Part shown: positions 25,958 through 35,459 of the stretch, piece after piece
Layout: each line of letters begins with the position of its first letter
How positions within the stretch are numbered: position 1 is the stretch's first letter
NCBI GenBank assembly: GCA_025937785.1
Contig: JAICQQ010000009.1
Span: forward strand, 1 to 64,000
Source of the DNA: Polyangiaceae bacterium
Lineage (GTDB): Bacteria > Myxococcota_A > Polyangia > Polyangiales > Polyangiaceae
DNA: 64,000 nucleotides
Direction of reading: 5' to 3'
Translations under genes and position numbers: made by a program
Notes under the pieces: generated by a model
The model's database searches: none
The model's input: only the letters and a program-made list of their open reading frames with translations
What the model was told of the DNA's origin: nothing

Positions 25958-28177
25958 TCACAGCGGAGCGGTGAACACCTCGAGCTGCCAGGGCCCAGAG
26001 TCCCCAGCGTAACCGTCGATCTGCACGAAATAGTCGCCACTCGGGAGCTGCAGGTCGAGGTACGAGTCGGCCACGCTGAAGTTCGGCGAGCAGGCGGAAG
26101 CCAGTTCCGCACCGGGGCACGTATCGCCCTCACGCACCACGAGCAGCGTGTCGTACTCGCTCCCCCGCATGTCGAAAATCACGCGGCGCGGTTCGCTCAG
26201 GCTCAATCGCAGCATCTGATCCGCAGCCCCAGGAGGCCCGCTCCTCGCAGAGTCGCAGCTCGCTTCGTAGTTCGGGCCGAGCGTTGCGGTGTTGCCGTAG
26301 AAGTGGCCGCCAGTTTCCGGGATCACCGCCGCTGTCTCGCAATCGTCGCTGAAGGGCACGAGGATGGGATTCGTGGCAGGTCGCTGGAACACCGCCAAGC
26401 GCACGCTGTTCGCCTGGGCGGACTCGGAGATCACGCGGTACGTTCCAGGCTCGACTGCGGGGGCGACCAGCCGCGAGGGACTGGGCGCGCCCGACGCGCA
26501 GGCCAATGCCACTGGCGCTGCGCAATCGCGAGTCAGGCCGACCGCCGTCTGATCGACCGCGCTGAAGTTCTGGAGCAAGAGCAAGTCCGACGCTTCTTCG
26601 ATCGTCAGCTGGAAGGCCGCGTCGACCGCTCCCACGAGGCAACCCGGCGCGATCGAGTCCGTGTGCTCGCCGAGCTCGAGCGTCGCGCTCCCGCTCGCGG
26701 GAAACTCCGGTGCCGTGGTGCAGTCGTCCGTCGCCGGTGGCTCGCTCGCCGCCTCGATCTCCAAGAGCAAGTTCAGCGCGGCCGGCCCCACGCTCGAGAC
26801 CAGCGCGTAGTATTTGCCTGCAGGCAAGGCGCGCGCGAACAGATGCGCCTGCGGCCCCTGCGCGCGGCAGGTGAGTTCACTGGCGAGGCTCGCGCAGTCC
26901 TCGCCGCGCAGCGAAATCAGCGGCTCTCCGAACGCATCCAAGCTGCTGGCGTACCAATGGACGTCGCTCGGCTCAGCCAGCGAAAACTCGTACACGAGGT
27001 CGCCCGAGCTCGCACGGCAAGCGCTCTCGTGATCCACGGCGGCTGCGTACGGCAGCGCGCTGGTCACTTCGCCCGGCACCAACGCTGCGGCGCTCGCACA
27101 CGTTTCGTTCTCGGGCGGGGGGCTCGCGTCTTCGAAGGCCACGTTCAGCGCCGCTTCTCCCTCGGCATTGGCGAACACCAGCAGCGCGTAGCTTCCCGGA
27201 GCGAGCCCGAACGCCCGCAGACGCGCCACGCGGCCCACCTGATCGAGCTCTGGATCGCGAACCCCCGGTCGACTGCACGATATTTCGCTGGAGGAGTCGC
27301 CGCACTCCGTTTGCAGGGCGAGCGCTGGTTCGAGGTCGTTGCCCTCCACGACCACGTCGACGTCACGCGGGGGGCCCTCCGGAATCGAGATCTCGACGAC
27401 GACGTCGAGCAAGTCGCCTGCGTCGACGCAGCTCTGCCCGTAGTCGCCCGAGGTCGCAACGAACGAAAGCACATAGCTGCCCGACTCCTCGATGGTGAGC
27501 GGTCGCTCGCATCGATCGTAGGCCGGCGATGCACAGTCATCCTCGTCCACTTCTTCGTCACAGTCGTCGTCGACGCCGTTGCTGCAGACCTCCTCGTGCA
27601 GGCTCGAAACACGGGGATTCTGATCGTCGCAGTCGCGACCGTCGCGACAATTCCAGACCGGGTCGCCGTCGCCATCCATGTCGCGCGCCAGGTACTCGCA
27701 CGAGTGAGTCGATTCGACGCAACGATCGATGGTGCACGTGTCGTTGTCACTGCACGGCACCGGCGTCCCCTCGACACAACCGATGTCCGGTTCGCACACC
27801 TCGTCGCCGTCACAATAGACCTCGTCGTGGCAACGCGCGTCGTCAGGAGCGTGCCGGCAGCGCCCGACCTCGTCATCACACTCGTCGTCGGTGCAGTCGA
27901 CCCCATCGTCGCACTGCTCGTCGTCCAAGCAGGGCGCCCCCAGGTCCGGGTCCGGTTCGGAAGGGGCGCCTCCCGCGTCCGTGGGTGCTCCCCCTTCGGC
28001 GCTCGAGCCACCAGCTCCCGTGTCGTGAACCAAGAACGGATCGCTCGGCGTCTCTTCACCACATCCGACCACTACGACGGCGAGCAGCGCTCCCCACATC
28101 GGGCGCACACCGCGCCGGACCAAAGACGGTTGGGTTGCCTCGCGCACGGGGAGCCTGTCTGTCACCACCGGAAGCAT
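25958..28177 (-). CDS. Large Cys-rich lipoprotein with MopE-like region and repeated beta domains
   Basis: A 739-residue predicted lipoprotein (VVVGC, Cys about 35). A Gly/Ala linker is followed by a Cys/Asp-rich stretch (about 55-200), where motifs such as CDDGVDCTDDECD and a MopE-like CSNGVDDDCDEEVDEDDC can bind calcium or copper. The rest consists of about four repeated beta-sandwich-like modules of 90-110 residues (each around a SGSYVLSF/APGSYALLVFA/LPAGKYYALVS/LPSGDYFVQIDG signature), reminiscent of bacterial pre-peptidase C-terminal domains. These make extracellular or surface matrix proteins in myxobacteria. ATG 28177 was selected because only from there is a lipoprotein signal seen. 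It lies 75 bases upstream of the ABC permease. Confidence 0.78.
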   Translation of the reverse strand: MLPVVTDRLPVREATQPSLVRRGVRPMWGALLAVVVVGCGEETPSDPFLVHDTGAGGSSAEGGAPTDAGGAPSEPDPDLGAPCLDDEQCDDGVDCTDDECDDEVGRCRHAPDDARCHDEVYCDGDEVCEPDIGCVEGTPVPCSDNDTCTIDRCVESTHSCEYLARDMDGDGDPVWNCRDGRDCDDQNPRVSSLHEEVCSNGVDDDCDEEVDEDDCASPAYDRCERPLTIEESGSYVLSFVATSGDYGQSCVDAGDLLDVVVEISIPEGPPRDVDVVVEGNDLEPALALQTECGDSSSEISCSRPGVRDPELDQVGRVARLRAFGLAPGSYALLVFANAEGEAALNVAFEDASPPPENETCASAAALVPGEVTSALPYAAAVDHESACRASSGDLVYEFSLAEPSDVHWYASSLDAFGEPLISLRGEDCASLASELTCRAQGPQAHLFARALPAGKYYALVSSVGPAALNLLLEIEAASEPPATDDCTTAPEFPASGSATLELGEHTDSIAPGCLVGAVDAAFQLTIEEASDLLLLQNFSAVDQTAVGLTRDCAAPVALACASGAPSPSRLVAPAVEPGTYRVISESAQANSVRLAVFQRPATNPILVPFSDDCETAAVIPETGGHFYGNTATLGPNYEASCDSARSGPPGAADQMLRLSLSEPRRVIFDMRGSEYDTLLVVREGDTCPGAELASACSPNFSVADSYLDLQLPSGDYFVQIDGYAGDSGPWQLEVFTAPL

Positions 28178-28335
28178 CACCCTAGCCCGAATCCTTGACC
28201 GGCGCAGGGCGGCACGTCCGCGCAATCGTGGCGTCACCGCCTGCTGCAGCCCCAGCAAAGTCGTGCACCGCGGCGAGCAGCGCTCGCTGGCCAGGCGGCC
28301 GCACGCGGACCATCGCGGCATAGCCGGCGGGAGCC

Positions 28336-29751
28336 GTGCATGGCATCATAGCTCCGGTGTCGAACGAGCGGCTCACGCGCCACGAAATCAGCTGGCTCTT
28401 GGCTCAAGAAGCTCGCGGCGCCGCCAAGGCGTTGCGGGAGGGGGTCACGCGTCTCACCAATCCCCCTCCTACCGGCGGCGAACCACCCGCTTCAGCACCG
28501 AGCGTGCACACGACCCTCGACGCCCTCGACGGCGCGATCGGGATGCTGAGCGCGCTGCAAGCGGAACCCGCCAGCAAGCAGCCACCTCGACGCGGGCGCA
28601 TCGATCTGGCGGCGCTGCTGTGTGACGTGGCGCCCAACGCTCGCATCCAGATGGCACCCGGCGAAGGTACCGAGGTCCTCGGAGACGAAGGCGAACTGCG
28701 GCGCATCCTGCACATGCTGGTGAACCAGACGCACGCCAACCCGAGCGGCGCTGGGGCCACCGCATCCCCTGAAATCGAAATTCGACGCGACGGCGATTTC
28801 GTCAAGATCAGCGTCGATCTCGGCCCCGACAGCTCCGCGACTGCGGAGCTCGAACGTCGCTGGCTGAGCCGCATGGCGGTACAGCACGGCGGCAAGCTCG
28901 AATTCAAGGGCGGACGCCAGGCCGTGTTTCTGCCGGCCGACGGTGCGAGCGATCAGCGGGAGGTCGTCGAACTGCGCAAGGAGCTCGAGCAGGCACAACA
29001 GCTCGGCGAGGCGTACGCGCGAGAACTGGCCGCGGTGTTCTCGTCCGGCATCGCCCTGTCCGAGGCTCGTGAGCCCGCGCCTACCCCGCCCGGGGCGGAA
29101 CGCTTGGCCGCGCTGATCGCGCTCGCCGCGCGCCTGGAACCGAGCTTGAAAGACTGGGCCGAATCCTCCCGTGAAGATGCCGCGCTCGCGACCTCGGAGC
29201 TCGGTCACCAGGCGCCGCTCGCGCAGCGCCTGCAGCGCCGCGCCGCAGCGATTTCCGATCTCCAGCGTGAACTGGGCGCGCTCGGGCGCTGCCCCACCGA
29301 GGAGCAGCGCACCACCGTCTCGGCGGTCGCCGTCGTGAACGAAGTCCTCGACGCGCTGGCCGCGCGCTGCGCCCGCGAGGACGTCGAGATGGAGCTGGAT
29401 GCTCCCGACGAGTGCACGCTGAAAACCCACCCGCAGGCCTTCAAATTGATGATGCGTTCGTTGGTAGAGCACGCGGTGCTCGCCACGCCTCGCGCGCGCT
29501 CCATCCGGATCATCCTGCGGCCCACGCCAACACACGTGGGGGTCCAGGTGATCGATGCGGGGCCCACCGTTCCCATCACAGCTCGCCGAGAGCTGCTCGA
29601 ACAAACGAAAGATCCGACGCACCTGGGCCGGCCCGGCGGAATCTCTCTGCTCGTCGCACACGCGGCAGCGGGAAGGCTGGGCACGACGCTCGTTCTTGGT
29701 GAAACCGAAGGCGCCGACACTCAAACTCGAGTGGAACTCCTTCGCCAATAG
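28336..29751 (+). CDS. Histidine-kinase-like protein with two divergent ATPase-like domains
   Basis: A 471-residue soluble protein. The N-terminal RHEISWLLAQEARGAAKAL resembles a HisKA phosphoacceptor helix (His about 16). Two regions resemble degenerate HATPase domains: one around residues 85-205 (N-box-like DEGELRRILHMLVNQ) and one around 335-465 (FKLMMRSLVEHAVL, DAGPTV, GRPGGISLLVAHAAAG as the G box). A coiled coil and helical segment lies between (about 205-330). Neither N box is perfectly canonical, so catalysis is uncertain. The next gene encodes a single receiver 109 bases downstream, forming a likely two-component unit. ATG 28336 has GGCGGGAG 7 bases upstream. Confidence 0.7.
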   Translation: MHGIIAPVSNERLTRHEISWLLAQEARGAAKALREGVTRLTNPPPTGGEPPASAPSVHTTLDALDGAIGMLSALQAEPASKQPPRRGRIDLAALLCDVAPNARIQMAPGEGTEVLGDEGELRRILHMLVNQTHANPSGAGATASPEIEIRRDGDFVKISVDLGPDSSATAELERRWLSRMAVQHGGKLEFKGGRQAVFLPADGASDQREVVELRKELEQAQQLGEAYARELAAVFSSGIALSEAREPAPTPPGAERLAALIALAARLEPSLKDWAESSREDAALATSELGHQAPLAQRLQRRAAAISDLQRELGALGRCPTEEQRTTVSAVAVVNEVLDALAARCAREDVEMELDAPDECTLKTHPQAFKLMMRSLVEHAVLATPRARSIRIILRPTPTHVGVQVIDAGPTVPITARRELLEQTKDPTHLGRPGGISLLVAHAAAGRLGTTLVLGETEGADTQTRVELLRQ

Positions 29752-29860
29752 GCGACTCGCCGACAGCTTGCCTCGGTGGAGGCGCTTGTCGGTGCGCGGC
29801 CCACCCCACGCGCGATTGCTGGGTGTGACGGCGAGTCGTTCAGAGTATCATGAGATCGAG

Positions 29861-30238
29861 ATGCGCATTTTAGTGTGCGAGGATCAGGACTCGATTCGAC
29901 GCATGATCGAAGCGTTGGTGCAGGCGCGCGGCTACGAAGTCACGGCGGTCGCGTCCGGCACCAAGGCGATCGACGTCGCCGCCACGAATCCTCCGGACAT
30001 CGTGTTGCTCGACCTGATGCTGCCTGGTCAATACGACGGCTTCGAGGTGTGTCGACGGCTTCGCGCCGATCCGGTCACGCGTGACGTGCCCGTCGTCATC
30101 ATCAGCGCCCTCGACGACGACGAGTCCCGCAGCAGGGCGACGCGCGCAGGCGCGAACGCATACTATACGAAGCCCTTCAGCCCGATCGCGCTTTTGAAGG
30201 AGATCGATCGGCTGAGGGAGCGCATGATCTCGAGCTAG
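29861..30238 (+). CDS. Single-domain response regulator (CheY-like receiver)
   Basis: A 125-residue stand-alone receiver. The acidic pair E7-D8 binds the metal, Asp51 in LLDLMLPG is the phosphoacceptor, Ser82 in IISALD is the switch residue, and Lys104 in YYTKPF is the conserved lysine. No DNA-binding output is present, so it must act on another protein. It lies downstream of the histidine-kinase-like gene 28336-29751 on the same strand and is its probable partner. ATG 29861 gives a canonical N-terminus. Its stop codon lies inside a 17-base tandem duplication (30228-30276). Confidence 0.93.
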   Translation: MRILVCEDQDSIRRMIEALVQARGYEVTAVASGTKAIDVAATNPPDIVLLDLMLPGQYDGFEVCRRLRADPVTRDVPVVIISALDDDESRSRATRAGANAYYTKPFSPIALLKEIDRLRERMISS

Positions 30239-30276
30239 GCGCCCTCTCGAGCTAGGCGCCCTCTCGAGCTAGGCGC
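30228..30276. repeat. 17-base tandem duplication across a stop codon
   Basis: TCTCGAGCTAGGCGCCC occurs at 30228-30244 and 30245-30261, and is followed by a 15-base partial third copy to 30276. The stop codon (TAG) of the response regulator lies in the first unit and is thus repeated downstream. Confidence 0.85.
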
Positions 30277-30287
30277 ATGCCTCGCAC

Positions 30288-30671
30288 CTAGAGCAGCTCG
30301 AGGAAGCCCTTCGCGCGCTCTTCCGCCGCTTGGATGATGCCCACGGCCTCCGAACGAGGGATGTGGAGCCGCACGCACAGCTGCTGCAGCACCTCGCGCT
30401 CCTTTTCATGTTGTTCGCCGTCGATGAACGTCAACAGCACGGCGTGCTGAAGCAAAACTCTGCGATCGTCGTAGCTGAGCTCGGTGAGCGGGATGTCATC
30501 GATGCTGCGCTCGGTCTTCGCATACTCCGTGACCTCGATCTTGTCACTCGGCGTCGCGTTGAAGGCATCGAGCAGCGCTTCGATGACTTCCAGTTCTTCG
30601 GCAGCGACGCGCCCATCCGCCCACGCCACGCTCACGAGCCCTTTGACAATCGCCAGATCTTGTTCGTGCAT
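30288..30671 (-). CDS. TerB-like protein, short form
   Basis: A 127-residue, all-helical protein. The N-terminal block LVSVAWADGRVAAEELEVIE matches the TerB-domain pattern found also in the gene at 17404-17925 (shared VAWADGR), and the FIDGEQHEKEREVL helix is the second conserved segment, carrying acidic residues that bind metal in TerB-type folds. It has no signal peptide and is expected in the cytoplasm. It is convergent with the response regulator, ending 50 bases from it, with the tandem duplication between. The physiological role is unknown. Confidence 0.78.
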   Translation of the reverse strand: MHEQDLAIVKGLVSVAWADGRVAAEELEVIEALLDAFNATPSDKIEVTEYAKTERSIDDIPLTELSYDDRRVLLQHAVLLTFIDGEQHEKEREVLQQLCVRLHIPRSEAVGIIQAAEERAKGFLELL

Positions 30672-30806
30672 AACGCCCGGCAGAATCGCACACCGGTCGC
30701 CGGGGTCAATCGTGTGCGATCGGAGAACTCGAGAGCGCCAGGCCGGCGGTTCAGCGGATGCGCGGACCCTGGAGCTTACGCGCGAGCTGCACGGCGAAAG
30801 CGGCGC

Positions 30807-32267
30807 TCAGGACCCCGCCACGGGGACTGTGGGGTTGGGTACGAGGGGGGACCCCAATCCGGAAGACTCTGGCGTTGGCTGCGCCGCATCGCCCGCAGCT
30901 GATTCGTCCGCGCGTACCAGTACCGGGGGCGGCGTGGCCGTAATCCCTGCCAGCTGCTTCAGACTCCGCGCGAGCTGCGTGTCGGGCTCCGGCTCCGCAA
31001 TGCGAAAGCGTTCGACCAACTCCTCGACGTCGCTCGAGCGAGAGACGCGCGGCTCTTTCGGCGGGAGCGGAGTTATTCGTGGTGCCACTGCCAGCGCCGG
31101 ACAATCTGCGAGTGGCGCCTCGGCGAGTTCGGCGTCGTGGTCGGGCGCGCCCCAGGCCACCACCGGCGCTGGATCCGTCGTCGACTCATCGGTCTCCCAC
31201 TCTGCGGGCGCGGTGGCCGCGAGCTCCTGCGTCGGGAGCGGCCATGCTGCGCGCGCGCCTTCGTCGTAGACCGGGACAGCCGAGACTTGGGTCCCCAGGT
31301 AAGGCGTCTCGTGAATGTCTGGGAACTCGCGACGCCTACCGGGCGGGCCGGCGTGGCGCCGGCTCAACACCGGCTCGAGCGGCGTCTCGTGCTCGGCGAC
31401 TCTAGGCCGTGAGCTCACGGGGGGCAGCGGCGCCGTCTGGTGCAGCACGCTGCGGGGCTCGACCTTGGGCAGCGCTTGGGTGTGAGCCACGGCCTCGACC
31501 ACGGGCGTGATCTCGAGATCCACGTCCACCTCGAGCACCAGCCCGGCCTCCGGCTGCGGAGCGGGTGGGACCGGGGCTGCCGCGATCGCAGGAGCGCCAC
31601 GCGGAGCCGTCGCCCAGCGGATCTGGGTGAGCGCGAACGGCTCAGCCGCGACTTCGACCGACACCGCCCCCCGCGTCGCTGGATCGGGTGCGCCGGAGGC
31701 CACGGGTACGCTGACTACGGGTGCTCCGGAAGCCACGGGTGCGGCCGCGACGCCAAGGGCGGGCGCCCGCGGCGGCGCTGGCAGCGGGCGCGGAGGAGGC
31801 GCCGCGGGTGCGCGTCGCTCGGGGACGCGGGCGGCCTGAACGTCGAGATTGCCGGCATCACGCGCGCGGCTCGTCTCGCGATACAGCCGCGCCAAGCTGC
31901 GGCGGGCCGCTGCCCGGTTCGCCGGGATCAACGCGACTTCGAGCTCCTTCACGAGCTGCTCGAGATCACCCGTCGCTGCTCGGCGCCCCACGCGCACCAG
32001 GCCAGCACCCCCCGAATGGGCTACCGTCAAGAGTCCATCCAAGAGCTCGCGCAAGGCCTCGTCGCAACCGCGTGCGTCGGCCGCGAGCCCGTGAGCGAGC
32101 CGCACCGCGCCGCTCTCTTCGATCAGCACGTCCGCCGCCCCCACCAGGCGTGGGTGCGCGAGCAGCTGGTCGGCGGCCGCGAGCACCGCGTGACCGGCGC
32201 ACTCACCGGACAGGGGCGCGAGCCGCTGCGATGCGGCAGCCATCACCTCAACCAACGAAACACTCAT
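30807..32267 (-). CDS. Unknown Ala/Pro-rich protein translationally coupled to hisF
   Basis: A 486-residue protein, not recognised. The N-terminal about 130 residues form an Ala/Leu-rich helical domain ([39 protein letters not shown], later [16 protein letters not shown]) that vaguely recalls the helical lobe of kinases. The remainder is low complexity in Ala, Pro and Val with acidic patches and no domain. The start ATG 32267 overlaps the hisF stop as ATGA, so the protein is made with HisF, which is unusual company for a biosynthetic enzyme. The similarity to a kinase lobe is weak. Alternatives are a scaffold or signalling adaptor. Confidence 0.6.
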   Translation of the reverse strand: MSVSLVEVMAAASQRLAPLSGECAGHAVLAAADQLLAHPRLVGAADVLIEESGAVRLAHGLAADARGCDEALRELLDGLLTVAHSGGAGLVRVGRRAATGDLEQLVKELEVALIPANRAAARRSLARLYRETSRARDAGNLDVQAARVPERRAPAAPPPRPLPAPPRAPALGVAAAPVASGAPVVSVPVASGAPDPATRGAVSVEVAAEPFALTQIRWATAPRGAPAIAAAPVPPAPQPEAGLVLEVDVDLEITPVVEAVAHTQALPKVEPRSVLHQTAPLPPVSSRPRVAEHETPLEPVLSRRHAGPPGRRREFPDIHETPYLGTQVSAVPVYDEGARAAWPLPTQELAATAPAEWETDESTTDPAPVVAWGAPDHDAELAEAPLADCPALAVAPRITPLPPKEPRVSRSSDVEELVERFRIAEPEPDTQLARSLKQLAGITATPPPVLVRADESAAGDAAQPTPESSGLGSPLVPNPTVPVAGS

Positions 32268-33031
32268 GCTTTCCCTCCGCGCACGATGACGCCGGCTTGC
32301 CGCAGAAAATCCTTGGCTTGCTGCACCGAATAGATGGAATCGTGAAAGATCGAAGCAGCCAGCGCCGCATCCGCTCCGCCCTCCACCAGCCCTTCGCGCA
32401 AATGCGCCAGGGTGCCGACGCCACCGGACGCGATCACCGGAATGGCCACGGCGTCGACCACCGCGCGCGTGAGCCCGAGGTCGTAGCCCGCCTTCGTGCC
32501 GTCCCGATCCATGCTGGTGAGCAGGATCTCGCCGGCACCGAATTCGGCGGCCCGCTGGGCCCACGCGACGGCGTCGAGCCCCGTGGGTCGCCGGCCGCCA
32601 TGAGTGAATACCTCCCAACCCCCGTGAGATCGCGCCTTGGCGTCGATGGCCACGACGAGCACCTGCCGCCCCCAGCCCGAAGCCACGCTTTCGATGAGTT
32701 GGGGTTGCGCGATCGCCGCACTGTTGATGCTGATCTTGTCGGCACCCGCGTCGAGCAACGCTCGCACGTCCGCCACTGATCGGACGCCGCCACCCACGGT
32801 CAGCGGCGTGAAAACCGCCTCTGCCGTGCGCGTCACGATGTCGAGCAGCGTTCCCCGGTTCTCGTGGGAGGCGGTGATGTCGAGAAACGTGATCTCGTCC
32901 GCCCCCTCCGCATCGTAGCGAACCGCACACTCCACGGGGTCACCAGCATCACGAATATCGACAAAGTTGACCCCCTTGACCACGCGGCCGTCTCGGACAT
33001 CCAGGCACGGGATAATTCGCTTGGCTAGCAC
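32264..33031 (-). CDS. hisF: Imidazole glycerol phosphate synthase cyclase subunit HisF
   Basis: A 255-residue TIM barrel that makes imidazole glycerol phosphate and AICAR in histidine biosynthesis with ammonia from HisH. The catalytic residues fall exactly at Asp11 (CLDVRDG) and Asp130 (VVAIDAKA) if translation starts at GTG 33031, which has an ideal AAGGAGGG Shine-Dalgarno 11 bases upstream. Glycine-rich phosphate loops (GGGVRS, ASGGVG) are intact. No other his gene is adjacent; it is isolated from a his operon. Downstream, the unknown Ala/Pro-rich gene is translationally coupled through ATGA. Confidence 0.95.
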   Translation of the reverse strand: MLAKRIIPCLDVRDGRVVKGVNFVDIRDAGDPVECAVRYDAEGADEITFLDITASHENRGTLLDIVTRTAEAVFTPLTVGGGVRSVADVRALLDAGADKISINSAAIAQPQLIESVASGWGRQVLVVAIDAKARSHGGWEVFTHGGRRPTGLDAVAWAQRAAEFGAGEILLTSMDRDGTKAGYDLGLTRAVVDAVAIPVIASGGVGTLAHLREGLVEGGADAALAASIFHDSIYSVQQAKDFLRQAGVIVRGGKA

Positions 33032-33236
33032 GCTGTCGACCCTCCTTAAGTCACCTTGGCCATTTTGGACAAAGACATTGCACTGGCGCGGCTCGACCGC
33101 AAAAAAAACCAGGGTCGGCTGGCGAGGATCGCGAGAACTCCGGCCCACGGCAACGATTCGTATTGTTCGCTCTGCTCATTCGGACAATCCTAAGCCTCGC
33201 CCACCGGAGCCCGAGTCGATTCCCGTGACAGTCAGC

Positions 33237-35459
33237 ATGGTCCCTTGCCCGCACTGCGGCACCCCACAGTCCCCGAGCGTCCAGCAATGCAGCGCCTGCG
33301 GCGGGAGTATCGGGGGGGCACCTGTACCGCCTGCACCGAATCTGGCCAGAACCCAACTCACTGGCAGCGCCCCAACGACCGCCGACATGCCTCCTGCGCC
33401 CTCCGCCGCCAGCCCGAGCGCCGCCAGCCCGAGCGCCGCCAGCCCGAGCGCTGGCGTTCCGAGCGCTGGCACCTCCGGCGGCACCTTCAAGAAGACGATG
33501 CTGGGGATGCCTAACTTCGCAATGCCCGGCGCCCCTGGCGCCCCCGGCACCCCTTCAGCCGCGGGCGTGCCGTCGGTGCCAGTCGCTTCAGCGCAAGGTG
33601 CTCCTTCAGCGCAAGGTGCTCCTTCAGCGCAAGGTGCCCCTTCAGCGCAAGGTGCCCCTTCAGCGCAAGGTGCTCCCGCCGCCTTCGATGCGCCATCCCC
33701 CGGCGCTCGACCCCTCAACAAGACCAGGCTCGGTGTGGGCCCTATCGGACCCCAGCCGGAGCGGCCGCTCCAGCCGGCGCCCAACACTCCACCCTCGCAC
33801 GCGCAATCTTCGGGCAGCCTACCCGATGCGCCCGCGATCGGATCGGAGGGTGGCTTCAAGCGCACGATGTTGGGGGTTGCTCCGCCCGACATACTCGACC
33901 AGCTCCCCAAGTCCGGCGGCCATGGAATGACGCTGCCCCTCGAGCCACCCGCGACGGGCAAGGACCCTCGCCCGGCAGGAGTCGGCGAGACCCAAATGCA
34001 GTTCAGCCCGCTCGCACCTGCGGCGGGCTTGCCCAGAGCCTTCAATCCGGCAGGCACGCTCCCGCTCGCCAAGGACGGAAGCATCCCGCTTCCGCCCGTC
34101 AATCCGGTCCCCGTGACCAAGGACTCGCATCAGAAGACCGTGTTGGGCGTGGCGATGCCCGGCATTGCGCCGATTCGGCCCGGTGAAGCCAAGGCACCGC
34201 CGCCGCCCGTGGTGGCGCCAGAACCGGTGTTCATGCCACCTCCGGAGCCCCTGCCACCCGCTCCTGGCCCCCGGCGCCTGCTTTACGGGGTCTTCGTCGG
34301 CGCATTCCTCGGCTTGGTCATCGCGTCCGTCGCCGCGTTCTACTTCTTGAGCAGCCCGTTCTCGGTCGAAGCCAAGGTGGTGCTCGACCCGAACGGCGAC
34401 GAGCAACTCCAAGTACTCTGCTCGGATTGCCCCGATGGCACGACGTCCGAGATCAATGGACAGATGACGAAATTCGCGGGCGGCAAGGCGCTGGTCACGC
34501 TCGCCGACCCACTGAAGGTCGGCAACAATTCACTCAGCATCTCGTTGCTCAAGCCGGGAGACAACCAGGCTGAAACGCTCGAACTGACGGTTCCGGTCGA
34601 TTTTCGCATCAAGGGCGACCTCAGCGGCCTCAGCAACGACCCGCCGGCAGCGCGCGTGACGATCCAGGCAATCCCGGGGACCACGGTGATTCTCGACGGC
34701 GGCGCGCTGGCGCTCGATGCTGGCGGCACCGGCCAACACGTGATCGACGTGTCGCGGGACTTGACCGGCGAATCGCCGGCGACGGCGACCTTCGAGCGCA
34801 AAGTGCCGTACACCATCACCCCCCCGAACGCCGCTGCGGAGCGGGGCGAGGTCACGATGCGCGCCAGCATCACTCCCCTCACCCTCGATGCACCCGGCCC
34901 GAGCATCGTGATCGACAGCGCCAATTTCATGCTCGCTGGCCGTACCAGCAAGGGTGGCGCGGTGTCCGTGGCCGGGCGCGCCATCACCGTCGATCCTCAG
35001 GGGCGCTTCGCTCAGCTAATGAGTGTCTCTTCGGCGGGCGAGACCACCATCGTGGTGCGTGCGAGCAGCCAGGATCACGCGCCGCGCTTGGTGCCCGTGC
35101 GCATCCGTCGCGTAGAAAACCTGGCCGACGAGGCGCAACGGCTCAAGGGCGAATCACGCGCGCCCTACACGAGCTTCGGAGCCGGCGGGGACAAGAACAA
35201 GGGCCAGAGCCTGTTGTTCGACGCGATCGTCGTCGAAACGCGAACCGATAGCCACACCACGGTGCTGCTCCTGAACGTCACGAGCGGTTGCAGCGGTGGC
35301 AACTGTCTCGCCCGTGTGATCTACGGAGCCAAGCTCGCCCTCAAAAAGGATCAAGCAGTGACCGTATCGGGGACGCTCGCCGGAAGCGTCGATGGTCCGC
35401 GGGCGGGCACGAAGATCCCAGAACTTCGCGCTGACCTCGTGGTCAGAAAGACGCCCTGA
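33237..35459 (+). CDS. Zinc-ribbon membrane protein with repeated KTxLG motifs
   Basis: A 740-residue protein. The N-terminal zinc ribbon is CPHCG(x)13CSACGG (about residues 4-23). A long disordered Ala/Pro/Ser region (about 25-345) follows, with (SPSAA)n and (AQGAPS)5 repeats and four copies of a short linear motif: KKTMLGMP, NKTRLGVG, KRTMLGVA and QKTVLGVA. A transmembrane helix at about 346-370 (LLYGVFVGAFLGLVIASVAA) and a beta-rich C-terminal domain (about 375-740) complete it. The C-terminal part is likely outside the membrane. The beta-propeller gene begins on its TGATG stop. The motif repeats look like docking sites. The start at ATG 33237 sits directly before the ribbon; an in-frame GTG at 33225 is possible. 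Confidence 0.75.
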   Translation: MVPCPHCGTPQSPSVQQCSACGGSIGGAPVPPAPNLARTQLTGSAPTTADMPPAPSAASPSAASPSAASPSAGVPSAGTSGGTFKKTMLGMPNFAMPGAPGAPGTPSAAGVPSVPVASAQGAPSAQGAPSAQGAPSAQGAPSAQGAPAAFDAPSPGARPLNKTRLGVGPIGPQPERPLQPAPNTPPSHAQSSGSLPDAPAIGSEGGFKRTMLGVAPPDILDQLPKSGGHGMTLPLEPPATGKDPRPAGVGETQMQFSPLAPAAGLPRAFNPAGTLPLAKDGSIPLPPVNPVPVTKDSHQKTVLGVAMPGIAPIRPGEAKAPPPPVVAPEPVFMPPPEPLPPAPGPRRLLYGVFVGAFLGLVIASVAAFYFLSSPFSVEAKVVLDPNGDEQLQVLCSDCPDGTTSEINGQMTKFAGGKALVTLADPLKVGNNSLSISLLKPGDNQAETLELTVPVDFRIKGDLSGLSNDPPAARVTIQAIPGTTVILDGGALALDAGGTGQHVIDVSRDLTGESPATATFERKVPYTITPPNAAAERGEVTMRASITPLTLDAPGPSIVIDSANFMLAGRTSKGGAVSVAGRAITVDPQGRFAQLMSVSSAGETTIVVRASSQDHAPRLVPVRIRRVENLADEAQRLKGESRAPYTSFGAGGDKNKGQSLLFDAIVVETRTDSHTTVLLLNVTSGCSGGNCLARVIYGAKLALKKDQAVTVSGTLAGSVDGPRAGTKIPELRADLVVRKTP
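33587..33676. repeat. 18-base coding minisatellite
   Basis: Five consecutive 18-base units of TTCAGCGCAAGGTGCTCC, with CCCC in units 3 and 4, encode five AQGAPS-type copies in the zinc-ribbon protein. Confidence 0.85.

Noticed and set aside
25892-28198. Long Arg/Ala-rich plus-strand frame
   Set aside because: It is antisense to the large Cys-rich lipoprotein and the permease start, without recognisable domains.
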